From positions 1-64,000 of the forward strand of contig JADFDI010000006.1 of NCBI GenBank assembly GCA_018262985.1: DNA of 64,000 nt, written 5' to 3'. The notes under the pieces were generated by a model, which had not been told where the DNA came from, ran no database searches, and saw nothing but the letters and a program-made list of their open reading frames with translations. The first letter of the stretch is position 1, and each line of letters starts with the position of its first letter. Shown here in pieces: positions 26,126 through 35,125 of this stretch. The position numbers were made by a program, and so were the translations under genes. Origin of the DNA: Spirochaetota bacterium. Lineage in GTDB: Bacteria; Spirochaetota; Spirochaetia; Treponematales; UBA12059.

Positions 26126-26800
26126 CTAGCCCGTGATCCCGGTCGCGCCTTCGCCGCGCTTCGCCGGGCGTGCGGCGTCGATGTCGGCCTCCAGGTCGAG
26201 CGTCGCCTCGAGCGTCTCGAGCTCCGCCCTCAACTCGGCCAGGTTGTCCTCCTGCAGGCTGTGGAGCTGCCTCCGATGCGCGGCGATCAGGGAGTCGAGC
26301 GCTGCGCCGACCCGCGCGCGCGCGTCCTCCACCTGCTCGCGCGAACCCCCGCGTGTTTCGATCTGCAGCGCGAGCCTGGCGGCGCGCGCGGAAGCTTCGC
26401 CCTGGGCGGCGACGAAGGCGAACGCGGCCGCGGCGTCCTTCGGGTCGGCCTCGACGTCCGCGGCGATGGCCCCGAGCAGGCCCGACAGCTCTCGCAGCTT
26501 CGGCAGGAGCGCGTCGCGCGGCCCCAGGCCCTTGGCGGTGGCCTCCAGCGAGGAGGCCGCCTCGCGCGCGGCGGCCGCGGCGCGCTTCGCCAACACGGGG
26601 TCGACGAACTCCCCGATGGGCGCCTCCTTCCGTTCGCGCGCCAAACCGGAGAAAAGCGCCCAGAGCGCGGCGTAGCCCGCCACGCCCGCGCCTGCGCTCC
26701 ACGGCAGCGGTATGCCCAAGGCCAGCCAGAACAGCGCGAAAAGCACGCCGGCCCCGCCGGCCGAGGCGAGCGCGCGCAGCGATCCGCCTTTCTCGCTCAT
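26126..26800 (-). CDS. XpaC-like membrane protein with coiled coil
   Basis: 224 residues. Two closely spaced N-terminal membrane helices (GAGVLFALFWLALGIPL and AGAGVAGYAALWALFSGLA), then a long Ala/Glu/Leu-rich helical region (about 75-210) likely to form a coiled coil. Size, two-helix hairpin and neighbours match the '5-bromo-4-chloroindolyl phosphate hydrolysis' (XpaC) family, which usually sits beside TelA; the name does not imply enzymatic activity. No telA gene is in the window. ATG 26800 overlaps the VWA gene stop (ATGA). Confidence 0.6.
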   Translation of the reverse strand: MSEKGGSLRALASAGGAGVLFALFWLALGIPLPWSAGAGVAGYAALWALFSGLARERKEAPIGEFVDPVLAKRAAAAAREAASSLEATAKGLGPRDALLPKLRELSGLLGAIAADVEADPKDAAAAFAFVAAQGEASARAARLALQIETRGGSREQVEDARARVGAALDSLIAAHRRQLHSLQEDNLAELRAELETLEATLDLEADIDAARPAKRGEGATGITG

Positions 26801-27681
26801 GGCGAAACCCCCTCGCCCGCGGCCTCGAGCCGGGTCGCGTCGGCCTCCAACAGGTTCGAAAGCACCCGCGCCAGCTCCTCCTGATCCGCCGCGCCCACGA
26901 CGCGGGCGCCGTAGGCCTCGAGCGGCGCGAAGCGCCCCGCGTCGATGTCGAAGCCGATGAAGCTCACCAGGGTGGAGCCCGTGTACACCGGGAAGTCCTC
27001 CGTCGACGCGCTCGACCGGTTCGCGCGCACCGCCTCGAGCACGTCCGCCGGATCGGGATCGCGCGCGTTCTCGCCGTCGGTCACCACGATGAGCGAGCGG
27101 AGGATCAAGCCCGAGAGGGCGAGAGCCTCGACGCCGGCCTCGATGGCCGAGCCGATGGCCGTGGAGCCCTCGGGGCTGAAGGACTTCGGATCTTCCACGA
27201 TGGCCCTGAGCCTCGCCAGGCCTTCCGCGTCGAGCGTGACGAGCGGCAGGAGCTCGCGCACCTCCGACGAGAAGACGAGCACGCCCGCCTTGACGGCCTG
27301 GCCCTCCGGAGCCTCGGCCGCGATGCGCTCGAGGGTATCCGCCACCTGCGTGAAGGCCTTCGACGCCTGTACGTACTTGGCCCGACCGCCGGCCGCCGGC
27401 GAGGCGGCCATGGAGCCGGACACGTCCACCGCCACCACCACCGCTATGCCGAGCTCGTCGCGGGCGGCGAGCGCCGCGTTGAAGTTCTCGCCGAAACGGA
27501 GGACGTAGCCGTCCTGCGCCGCGGAAACGCTTTCATCCGCCGCTCCGGCCGCCCGCGCTTCGACGGCGGCGCGTTCCCGCTCCGCGCAGCGCGTTACGGA
27601 CGCCGGAATCGCCAGCGCCGCGGCGATGGCGACCAGCACGGTCCGGGCGGTCCGGATCCCGGGACTGACGCTCCGTTTCAT
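26797..27681 (-). CDS. VWA-domain protein, membrane-anchored
   Basis: 294 residues. An N-terminal helix (TVLVAIAAALAIPASVTRC) could be an anchor or signal. The von Willebrand factor A domain (about 75-270) has an intact metal-dependent adhesion site: VVVAVDVSGSMAAS (DxSxS), SPEGSTAIGSAI (Thr ligand), IVVTDGENARD (Asp ligand). Overlaps both neighbours by 4 nt, so the three proteins probably act together at the envelope. VWA proteins mediate protein-protein contacts; the partner is unknown. Confidence 0.82.
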   Translation of the reverse strand: MKRSVSPGIRTARTVLVAIAAALAIPASVTRCAERERAAVEARAAGAADESVSAAQDGYVLRFGENFNAALAARDELGIAVVVAVDVSGSMAASPAAGGRAKYVQASKAFTQVADTLERIAAEAPEGQAVKAGVLVFSSEVRELLPLVTLDAEGLARLRAIVEDPKSFSPEGSTAIGSAIEAGVEALALSGLILRSLIVVTDGENARDPDPADVLEAVRANRSSASTEDFPVYTGSTLVSFIGFDIDAGRFAPLEAYGARVVGAADQEELARVLSNLLEADATRLEAAGEGVSP

Positions 27682-29363
27682 TCGAAGCTGATGAAGCGGA
27701 CCTCGACGCGGCGGTTGGCCGCGTGGTCCACGGCGTCGACCGGCGAGTCCCAGCCGCGCCCCTCGGTGACGACGCGCTCGGGGTCGACGCCGAAGCGCTC
27801 GACCAGCAGCGTCTTGACGAATTCCGCGCGCCGCTTGGAAATCAGCTTGGCCTGGGCGCTCGCCTCGACGAAGGCAGTCGCGCCCTGCGAGCGGAATTCC
27901 TCCATCTTGCTCGTGTCCAGGTGCCCGATCAGCTTCAGCACCGTGGTGCCGAGGAACTCGGTCTGCTCGGCCACGCGCGCCAGCAGGCGCATGTTCTCGC
28001 GGATCTCGGCCTGCGTGGAGTCCGGGTCGAACTTGAGCTGCTGGGCCTCGAAGTAGAGGCGCACGTCGTTGGCCAGCACCGTCCGCTGGTTCTCCAGGTC
28101 GTTGATATCGAGGGCCGCGTCGCGGTTGAAACTGTCCTGGATGGTGTTGGCCTGCGCGTCGAAGCGGCCGGACTTCGCGGCGGCGTCGATGCCCGTCCGC
28201 GCGACGGCGCGGTCCGCCTCGTAGCTCGCGTCGCCCGGAAGCGCGCCGAGCAGCTTGTAGTACTCCTGCGCCAGGTAGAAAAGCTTGTGCGCGCCGATCG
28301 GGTTCTCCGGATCGAAGAACATGCGCGACTCCGGGAAGGTGGCCAGGTGCACCTCGTCGAGCATGCCCTTCGCCTCCGAAACGCCGCCGGGCAGCTTGTA
28401 GAATTCCGCCATGGCCCGGTAGGCGGGCGCCGGATCCTTGGCCAGCAGGTCCACGCCCTCGAAGATGCCGGCCACGAGGCCCGCCACCAGCTCCGGCTTC
28501 TCGCGGGCGAAGTCGTTGCGCGCCACGAAGACGTCGGCGATCAGCTGGTTGGCGTCCTTCGAGGTGATGAGGAGGCGCGTGCCCTTCACGTAGCCCTCGC
28601 TCCCCTCGTCCACCGCGTCGGTCAGGAAGGGCGTCCAGGTCACCCAGGCCGCGATGCCCGGGTTGTCGCGGAAGGTTTCCAGGGCCTCCGGGCCGTCGTC
28701 GACGTGGACCACCTTGACCGCGCGCGGGTCGATGCCGAGCTGCGCGAGGTACCAGAGCAGGAAGAAGGAGTACGGCGCTGGCGAGCTCGTCAGGATGGTC
28801 TTGCCCTCGAGGTCGCGGCCCTGCTTCACGAATTCGCGCACCAGGATGCCGTCGCCGCCGACCGACCAGTCGAAGAGGCCGATGGCCTGGGGCACCACGC
28901 GCCTGTCCGCCTTGAGCGCGTCGTAGAGCAGGGGCAGCCCGTCCATGCCGGACCAGATGACCGGCCAGCGGCCGGCGGCGAAGCCGTCGAGCTGTGCCTG
29001 CGCGCTTTCCTCAGGCACCAGCTCCACGGCGAAGCGGTGCGAGCGGTAGAAGGCGGAGTCGCGGTTCGGCTTCGCGCCGCCGTTCGCTGCGAACAGGGCC
29101 GCGTAGCCACCCCAGGTGTCCAATGGTATGCGAAGGAGGGGCACCGGGCCGTCGCCCAGGTCGACGCTCGAAAGGCTGTAGCCGCCGATGCCCGCGATGC
29201 GGAGCGGCTCGATGGTGGCCGCAGGCAGCTTGTCGGTGCCGGGCACCGCGGCCGTCGCGCCGGGGGTGGCCAGGGCGCCCTGCGGCGTCAGGAAGCGCCA
29301 CGCCAGTGCCGCGCCCACGATGACGAGCAGAACCACGAGTCCGATCCAGAACGATTTCTTCAT
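27678..29363 (-). CDS. Substrate-binding-protein domain fused to OmpA peptidoglycan-binding domain
   Basis: 561 residues. An N-terminal membrane helix (MKKSFWIGLVVLLVIVGAALAWRF) is followed by a periplasmic NMT1/TauA-like solute-binding domain (about 55-345; RIAGIGGYSLSS, WSVGGDGILVREFV, WTPFLTDAVDEGSEGYVKG) and a C-terminal OmpA domain (about 445-561) ending in HAANRRVEVRFISFE. GGAGG lies before ATG 29363; the upstream frame has no support. A solute-binding domain that is both membrane-anchored and peptidoglycan-binding suggests sensing or structural coupling rather than ABC transport; no transporter genes are nearby. First gene of the three-gene cluster. Confidence 0.83.
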   Translation of the reverse strand: MKKSFWIGLVVLLVIVGAALAWRFLTPQGALATPGATAAVPGTDKLPAATIEPLRIAGIGGYSLSSVDLGDGPVPLLRIPLDTWGGYAALFAANGGAKPNRDSAFYRSHRFAVELVPEESAQAQLDGFAAGRWPVIWSGMDGLPLLYDALKADRRVVPQAIGLFDWSVGGDGILVREFVKQGRDLEGKTILTSSPAPYSFFLLWYLAQLGIDPRAVKVVHVDDGPEALETFRDNPGIAAWVTWTPFLTDAVDEGSEGYVKGTRLLITSKDANQLIADVFVARNDFAREKPELVAGLVAGIFEGVDLLAKDPAPAYRAMAEFYKLPGGVSEAKGMLDEVHLATFPESRMFFDPENPIGAHKLFYLAQEYYKLLGALPGDASYEADRAVARTGIDAAAKSGRFDAQANTIQDSFNRDAALDINDLENQRTVLANDVRLYFEAQQLKFDPDSTQAEIRENMRLLARVAEQTEFLGTTVLKLIGHLDTSKMEEFRSQGATAFVEASAQAKLISKRRAEFVKTLLVERFGVDPERVVTEGRGWDSPVDAVDHAANRRVEVRFISFE

Positions 29364-29463
29364 CGATTGCCTCCGCCCCGCGATCATGTCCGCGTCCGCG
29401 GCCGGGTGTCAATGCGCGCTTCTCCCGCGCCTCGAACCCGCGCCCGCCGCGCCACGGCGAACT

Positions 29464-30696
29464 TCAACCAAGCGCCAGCCTCATCTCGTTCGTGCGCGCG
29501 AAGCCGAGCTCCTCGTAGATCGGGCGCCCGGCGTCGCTCGCGTGGAGCGAAACGGCGCCGAAGCCCCGCTCGCGGCACCACGAGACCATGACGCTCATGA
29601 GCGCGTGCGCGAGTCCCCGCCCCCGCCATGCCGGAACGACGTAGACGTTGACTATCCAGGCCCTGCGGGGCGCCGGGTCGGACGGCGTGGGCTGGAAGGG
29701 CGCCGTGATGACCCCGCCGCCGGCCACGACGGAGCCGCCCGCCTCGGCGAGCCAGGCCCGGTACGAGCCGTCCTCAAGGCCGCGCGCTATCTCCCGCTCC
29801 GCCGCGACCCGCATGCGCTCCACCGCGTCAGGATCCTTCGAGCCCATGTCGACGAACATGGCGGCGCGCTGGGCGGCGATGGCCGCCGCGTCCCCGGTGC
29901 CGGCTTCGCGGATCGTGACGCCGTCCGGGAGCGGATGCTCCCCGTCCTCCCCCACGACGCCGCTTGAGTCGATCCGGAACCCCATCCCCTCGCGCGCGAA
30001 CTCGACGCGCCCGCGCCTCGCCACCATCGGACCCGATAGGTGCGTGCCGAGCAGCCGGGTTCCCGCCGGCACGATCGCGTCGAGCCGACCTTCGATATCC
30101 TCCGCCCCCATGTGCACCGAGCGGTCGCCGCCCGTGCCGTTCAGGTCGCAGACCGCGAGCCGGGCGCCGAGCGAGAGATACTCCCCGACGCGCTCGTCCC
30201 AGCGCGTGTCCGGCAGGTACTGGAAGAGGAGTCCGCCGCGCTCGCGCAAGCCGAGCCCGAGTGTCGGCAGCTCGTGGAACATCGGGTAACACTCGGCCCC
30301 GTAGGGCCCGAAAGCGAACGCCGCGTCCGGCGCCGCCTCGACGAACTCGCACGCGTCGCGTATCCACGCGACGTACGGATGCCCCGGCCGTATCGCCAGC
30401 GCCGCGAGCTCGAGGATCCGCTCGCGCACGTCCCGGCTCGCCGCGATCCGCGGCCCCTTCCCGCCCGAACGCTCCTTCCACGCGTTGAACAGCAGGAAGG
30501 GCGCGCCGAACACGTGGTCGCCGTGCGCGTGCGATATGAAGATCTCCTCGATCGCCCCCGCCCTCGCGCCCGCGGCTCCGAGCGAGGCGACCACGTCCGG
30601 CGGCGTCTCGACCAGCAGCCGGCCGTCCACCAGGAACGCGTTGCCCCGCAGTCCCGCGTTCAGGAATCCGCCCGTCCCGAGCACCCTCACCCGCAT
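29464..30696 (-). CDS. Metallo-beta-lactamase-fold hydrolase fused to GNAT acetyltransferase
   Basis: 410 residues. The N-terminal half (about 1-255) is a beta-lactamase-fold hydrolase with ISHAHGDHVFG (HxHxDH) and further His/Asp residues (VCDLNGTGGD, LLGTHLSGP). The C-terminal half (about 260-405) is a GNAT domain with the acetyl-CoA loop VVPAWRGRGLAHALM and SLHASDAGRPIYEELGF. ATG 30696 follows GGGAGG at good spacing. Both domains look complete. Substrates unknown; the fusion suggests hydrolysis and acetylation of related molecules. Confidence 0.85.
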   Translation of the reverse strand: MRVRVLGTGGFLNAGLRGNAFLVDGRLLVETPPDVVASLGAAGARAGAIEEIFISHAHGDHVFGAPFLLFNAWKERSGGKGPRIAASRDVRERILELAALAIRPGHPYVAWIRDACEFVEAAPDAAFAFGPYGAECYPMFHELPTLGLGLRERGGLLFQYLPDTRWDERVGEYLSLGARLAVCDLNGTGGDRSVHMGAEDIEGRLDAIVPAGTRLLGTHLSGPMVARRGRVEFAREGMGFRIDSSGVVGEDGEHPLPDGVTIREAGTGDAAAIAAQRAAMFVDMGSKDPDAVERMRVAAEREIARGLEDGSYRAWLAEAGGSVVAGGGVITAPFQPTPSDPAPRRAWIVNVYVVPAWRGRGLAHALMSVMVSWCRERGFGAVSLHASDAGRPIYEELGFARTNEMRLALG

Positions 30697-30848
30697 TTCG
30701 CCACCTCCCGCTACTACTTCGCCGAGAGCGTAGTCCCGAGCGGCGGACGCGGGCAAGGTTTTTCGCGCGACGGATTATTTTCGCGCGACCGCGATGCTTC
30801 GCCCTTCGCTACCGAAGTCCCGGCGGGGCTCCGCCGGGTGCCAGCTCG

Positions 30849-30871
30849 CCCCGGCCAGGGTTTGGCCGGGG
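30849..30871 (-). terminator. Hairpin after the radical SAM gene
   Basis: CCCCGGCC and GGCCGGGG pair perfectly around AGGGTTT, 23 nt downstream of the radical SAM stop on the minus strand. A second GC hairpin (CCGGCGG/CCGCCGG) lies just beyond. No T-run. Confidence 0.45.
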
Positions 30872-30894
30872 AAGTTTACCGTTCGCGGGGATTC

Positions 30895-31767
30895 TCAGAA
30901 CAGGAGCGAGCCCCTGTCGTCCCACTTCGTGTAGAGCCGGCAGTCGGGGCGGAGTATCAGGTAGCGGAGCGCCGGAGCCTCGTCGGCCGCGGCCATGCAG
31001 TCGTCGTCGATCACGGTGGAGACGCCGCCCACGGAATAACGCACCGGTCCGTAGGGCAGGCGCTCGAGGGCGCGGCCCTCGCGCCTGACGTGCGCGGACA
31101 GCGCCGGCCAGAAGGCCGGGTCGACCGAGTGCTCGCGCACCCAGGTTTCCTGGGGCCCGTCCCCCGGGCCGCCGTAGAGCTTCCGGAAGGTCAGTTGTTC
31201 GGCGCCGAGCTCCCGCGCCCGCGCGAAGGCCCTTCCCGCGTCGCCGCTCGCGTACGCGTCGGTCATGTTCAGGGATAGCCGCAGGTTGAAGCCGCGGGCC
31301 TTGACGGCGGCGCAGAGTTCCCCGACGCGTATCCTGAAGCGCTCCGGAGCGCCGTTGTACTCCGCGTTGACGCCGTCGTCGAAAATCGAGGAGAGCGAGA
31401 GCGCTATGGTCGAGACGCCGAGCTCCGCGCGGAGGAAGCCGAGCGTCGCGTCGTCGAGGCCCGCCCCGCTCGTCTGCAGCTCCATCCAGCGGAAGGGCTT
31501 GGCGAGCGCCGCGTTCCATGCCGCGAAGCGAGCGAGGAAGCGCCGGTTGAGCGCTGGCTCGCCCTCGCCGGTCAAGATCAGGTTGTTGCAGCCGTTGTCG
31601 CGCGCGAAGGCCATGCGCGAGAGGTAGTCGCGCTCGCGCAAGGCGGCGTCCGCGTCGTCGCGCTCCACCAGGTTCGCGTACGGGTCGTCGCGCATGCGCG
31701 ACACGCAAAACTTGCACGCGTTCGGGCAGCCGCCCGGCACCACGATCGAAAGGCTCTGGATTTCCAT
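30895..31767 (-). CDS. Radical SAM protein
   Basis: 290 residues. The iron-sulfur motif CPNACKFC (CxxxCxxC) is near residue 14, followed by LILTGEGEPALN (GGEP-like motif) and a TIM-barrel pattern (WMELQTSGAGLDD, ALSLSSIFDDG, FNLRLSLNMTDAY). No SPASM or other C-terminal cluster domain is visible; the end (CRLYTKWDDRGSLLF) is short. The substrate cannot be inferred. Monocistronic between the MBL-GNAT gene and a lipoprotein gene; starts at ATG 31767. Confidence 0.85.
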   Translation of the reverse strand: MEIQSLSIVVPGGCPNACKFCVSRMRDDPYANLVERDDADAALRERDYLSRMAFARDNGCNNLILTGEGEPALNRRFLARFAAWNAALAKPFRWMELQTSGAGLDDATLGFLRAELGVSTIALSLSSIFDDGVNAEYNGAPERFRIRVGELCAAVKARGFNLRLSLNMTDAYASGDAGRAFARARELGAEQLTFRKLYGGPGDGPQETWVREHSVDPAFWPALSAHVRREGRALERLPYGPVRYSVGGVSTVIDDDCMAAADEAPALRYLILRPDCRLYTKWDDRGSLLF

Positions 31768-31838
31768 CGTTTCGTGGTAATCCGGAACGCGGAGCGGCGC
31801 AAGGGCGCATTTTTTCCGCTCGCCTCCGAGATGGAAGC

Positions 31839-31868
31839 GGGCCCGGCCGGAAAGCTCCGGCCGGGCCC
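31839..31868 (-). terminator. Perfect 12-bp GC hairpin after the repeat lipoprotein gene
   Basis: GGGCCCGGCCGG and CCGGCCGGGCCC pair around AAAGCT, 49 nt downstream of the lipoprotein stop. No T-run; probable terminator. Confidence 0.55.
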
Positions 31869-31917
31869 TGGGAAACCAGGTTGGCGCGCTCCGTCGGAAG
31901 CGTGCCGCATCTGAAGT

Positions 31918-34038
31918 TTACGGTTCCGGAACCAGGAAAATTTCCCACTCGGCATCGAGGACATCGAGGGTCGTGGAGTCCGCTCCAAGGGTGAAATTCT
32001 TGCTCGCCCACTGGTCGCTCGAGTCCGGCAGGTAATCCGTCGATTCGGCGTTGCCGTTCACGTCGATGAAGAAATGGACGGAATAGCTGCCCTCGGGCAA
32101 CAGCGCGAAGGCGTAGTTGCCCGAGCCGGCCAGCACGATGGTCGTGCTGGTCGAATACAACGCCGTGGCCTGGTAGCTGGCGCCAAGTTCCACCAGCTTG
32201 ATGTAGGCGATTTCGTCCTCGCTCAGGAATTCCTTGTAGAGCATGCCGCTCATGTTGTAGACCGCGGTCCAGTCATAGCAGTCCTGCCTGAGCTCCGGCG
32301 TCCCGAGGTCGATCTCGTAGACGTACGCCGTCGGCATGAGGTCGCCGTTCGTCGGCATGTACCCTGAACCCGCGGCGTTCGCGTCGAGGTCGATGAACGC
32401 GTAGAGACGGTAAGCCCCGAACTCAACGTCGGGCATCAGGAAGTCGGCCGTATGTTCCGTGTCGTCGAACTCGCAGCTTGTCGAGTAGAGCGCCGTTCCC
32501 CCCGGCCCGTCCCCGGAAGCGACCAGCTTGACGTAGGCGAAAGTCCCGACGCCTGAACTCGTGTGCCAGAGCGTGCCGAGCACCGTCCCGAGCCGGTACC
32601 TCGACCATTCGCCCGGGTCGACCAGGTCCCGCGTGGTGTCGGCGTTTACGATGAAGGTCGTGGTATCCTTGTTTCCCGCCGACCATTCGCCGACTTCGGG
32701 CAGGGTCGTCGCGCTCGGCGTTCCGATATCCGCGTCGGCGTCGATGAACGCGTACAGGGTATAATTCGCATTGGCCGCCCAGAGCGTATAGCTAGCCGAG
32801 CCGCCGGAGAACGCTTCCGAGAGGCCGTAGCTGACGGCCTCGGCGTTCGATTCGGCCATCGCGGCGACGAGCTTCACGTACGCCAGGTCGCCGTTCGCCG
32901 CGTCGGCCTGGGTCAAGGTGCCCGTGACCTTGAACATCGCGTAGCGCCGCCAGTCGGCGGTCAATCCGACGTCGCCAGTAGTATCGCCCGCGACCGTGAC
33001 CGCCCCCCCGTAAGACCACTCTCCCGGCTCCGGCATGGTGGTCGGGATCGGAACGCCCGCGTCGGCGTCCGCGTCGATGAAAACGTAGAAGCCGTAGGTG
33101 CCCGGCGCGACACCCGTCATCGAGTACCAGGCCGCCCCGGCGGAGAACGCGTCGGACTGGTCGAGGTAGAGCGCCTCGGCGTCGCCCGCCGCGCCTTCCG
33201 GCACGAGCTTCACATAGGCGAACGCGCCGTCGGCGGCGTCGGAGTTGCTGATTGTGCCCGATACCGCGTAGGTGAAGAAGGTCGACCAATCCGCTTCCTC
33301 CACATGCTTCGAAGCGTCGGCGGCCAGTGTCACCGTGACGTCGGGTGAACCCGAAATATCGTCTCCGCTGTCGGGCATCGGATTCCCCGCGTCCGCGTTC
33401 CCGTTGCGGTCGATGAACGCGTAGAAACCGTAGGTGCCCGCGGGCACTCCGTCGATCCGGTAGGAAGCTTCGTCGGCGGTCCCGATGACGACCGCATCGG
33501 CGTAGAGCGCGGTCGCGTGGAAGGTCTCGCCGGAGGGCACGAGTTTCACGTACGCGTCCAGGTCTCCCGGAAGCCCGGCCCTGACGAGCGTGCCCGTGAG
33601 CGAGTATACGCCGAACACGGTCCAGGACGAGTGGCCCGCGGGAATCTGGTAGGAAAGGTCGGAGTTCACCGTGACGGTGACGGCGGGGGCTCCATAGGCC
33701 CAATCGCCCGAGTCCGGCAGCGGATCGGGATCGCCCGCCGCGCTGCCGTCCATGTCGACGAAGGCGTAGACCGTATAGGTGCCCGCTTCGACGTCCGGAA
33801 TCGAATAATTCTCCGTATCGGTCACGATGAGGACGGAGGTCGAGAATTGCGCGGGAGCCGTGTAATCCGCTCCCTGCGTTACAAGCTTGATGTATGCGGT
33901 CTTTCCCGTACCCTCGGGACGCTCGATCGAGCCCGAAACGGTGAAAAGGGATGCCGGCGGGTCCACGGGACACCCTGCGAGCAAGACGAGCGCCAGTACG
34001 GCCGCTCCCGTCGACCACGCGAAGCTGCGGAATTTCAT
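31918..34038 (-). CDS. Lipoprotein of six ~110-residue repeats
   Basis: 706 residues. Lipobox LLAGC (Cys about residue 23), then six homologous modules, each starting like SGTI.....AYVKLV and containing an aromatic motif Y.FYAFID followed by an Asp-rich turn (DMDGSAAGDPDP, DRNGNADAG, DADADAG, DLDANAAGS, DVNGNAES) and a P..G.W element. The Asp-rich turns look like calcium-binding loops. Family not recognised; probably a surface, calcium-stabilised repeat protein. AAGGAGG precedes ATG 34038. It lies just downstream of the ABC-2 permease whose reading frame lacks a stop. Confidence 0.8.
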   Translation of the reverse strand: MKFRSFAWSTGAAVLALVLLAGCPVDPPASLFTVSGSIERPEGTGKTAYIKLVTQGADYTAPAQFSTSVLIVTDTENYSIPDVEAGTYTVYAFVDMDGSAAGDPDPLPDSGDWAYGAPAVTVTVNSDLSYQIPAGHSSWTVFGVYSLTGTLVRAGLPGDLDAYVKLVPSGETFHATALYADAVVIGTADEASYRIDGVPAGTYGFYAFIDRNGNADAGNPMPDSGDDISGSPDVTVTLAADASKHVEEADWSTFFTYAVSGTISNSDAADGAFAYVKLVPEGAAGDAEALYLDQSDAFSAGAAWYSMTGVAPGTYGFYVFIDADADAGVPIPTTMPEPGEWSYGGAVTVAGDTTGDVGLTADWRRYAMFKVTGTLTQADAANGDLAYVKLVAAMAESNAEAVSYGLSEAFSGGSASYTLWAANANYTLYAFIDADADIGTPSATTLPEVGEWSAGNKDTTTFIVNADTTRDLVDPGEWSRYRLGTVLGTLWHTSSGVGTFAYVKLVASGDGPGGTALYSTSCEFDDTEHTADFLMPDVEFGAYRLYAFIDLDANAAGSGYMPTNGDLMPTAYVYEIDLGTPELRQDCYDWTAVYNMSGMLYKEFLSEDEIAYIKLVELGASYQATALYSTSTTIVLAGSGNYAFALLPEGSYSVHFFIDVNGNAESTDYLPDSSDQWASKNFTLGADSTTLDVLDAEWEIFLVPEP

Positions 34039-34122
34039 GCGGTCCTCCTTGCCGTACCGAGTCTAGGCTTTTCCGGCCGCGAGTGCAAAAAACCTCACGC
34101 CGGAGGCGAAGCGCGGCCTGCC

Positions 34123-35116
34123 TCATCCCCCGCCTGATCTTCGGGGCGAGGGCCAGGAAGCCCAGGGCCGTTATGCCGAGTATGATGGCCGCCGAGGTTC
34201 CGACCTGGGCCCAGCTCGCCTGGTTCAGCAGGATTGATTTCATGGTCCGGTACGACCAGTAATGCGGCGACCACCAGAGCAGGACCTGCCACTTTTCGGA
34301 AAGGAAGATCCCGCCGAACACCGAGGCGAAGACCGGCAGGAACACCGTCTTCATGCCCGCCACCGCGGCTATCGGATCCGTGGACGCGAGCCCGATGGTG
34401 AAGCCGATGAGCACGCTGATGGCGGCCGTGCAGAGCACCGTCACCGCGGCCATGCCGAAATCGATGCCTTCGAAACCCAGGATCGAAATCACGCCGACCG
34501 ACGAGATCGCCGGCGCGAGGAAGCCTAGCGTCGCCTTGCCCGCCACGAACTCGGCCCGCCGCATCGGCGAGACGTTCACCGCAGACAGCGTGTTGCTCAT
34601 CTTCTCCTCCACCATGCCGAGGGCGATCAGCATCCCTCCGAACACGGTCAGGAAGACGAGCAGGAAGTTGCCGCCCTCGAGCTTGAGCGGCGACATTTTC
34701 CAGCCGACGTCCTCGACGCCAACGGCGACCGGCGACGGGAAATCCGCATTTGTCCTGGCGTCCAGGAGGAGCGCCAGCGCCTCGCCGCCGCCCGCTTCGT
34801 TGCCCTGCCGCACGATCTCGTGGCCGCCGTCCGCTTTTTCGACCACCCCGAACACGTCGTCGGTCCGGAGCACGCGAGCTTCGAGCGCGGCTCGGTCCCT
34901 GACCGACTCGACCGGAGCGTAGGTCTCCAGCCAGGCCCCGACGCCCCCGCGCTGTTCCTCCAGCACCGCGGCTCGGAACAGGGACGCTCCCACCCCGGGT
35001 ACGATGAGGCGCAGGGCCAGCGCCAGGATGAATGGCATGACCAGCACGAAGACCACCATGAAATCCCTGAGTCCGCTCGTCAGGTCGCGGCGCAGTACCG
35101 CGAAGATCCGTTTCAT
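34123..35116 (-). CDS. ABC-2 type permease with lost stop codon
   Basis: About 330 residues belong to the permease: membrane helix (FMVVFVLVMPFILALALRLIVPG), a ~150-residue periplasmic domain, then five helices and LAPKIRRG at the expected end. The reading frame has no stop there and runs on in frame to 32792, where it only overlaps the lipoprotein gene in another frame. A one-base shift in the run of five G (34127-34131) would give an immediate TGA at 34125-34123, which is the boundary used here. So this is either a recent frameshift or a sequencing error. The partner permease upstream is also damaged. Confidence 0.65.
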
Positions 35117-35125
35117 CGGCGCCTC

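Noticed and set aside
32792-34122. In-frame continuation of the ABC-2 permease
   Set aside because: It overlaps the repeat lipoprotein in another frame, has no membrane helices and reads like shadow sequence; treated as a lost stop codon.
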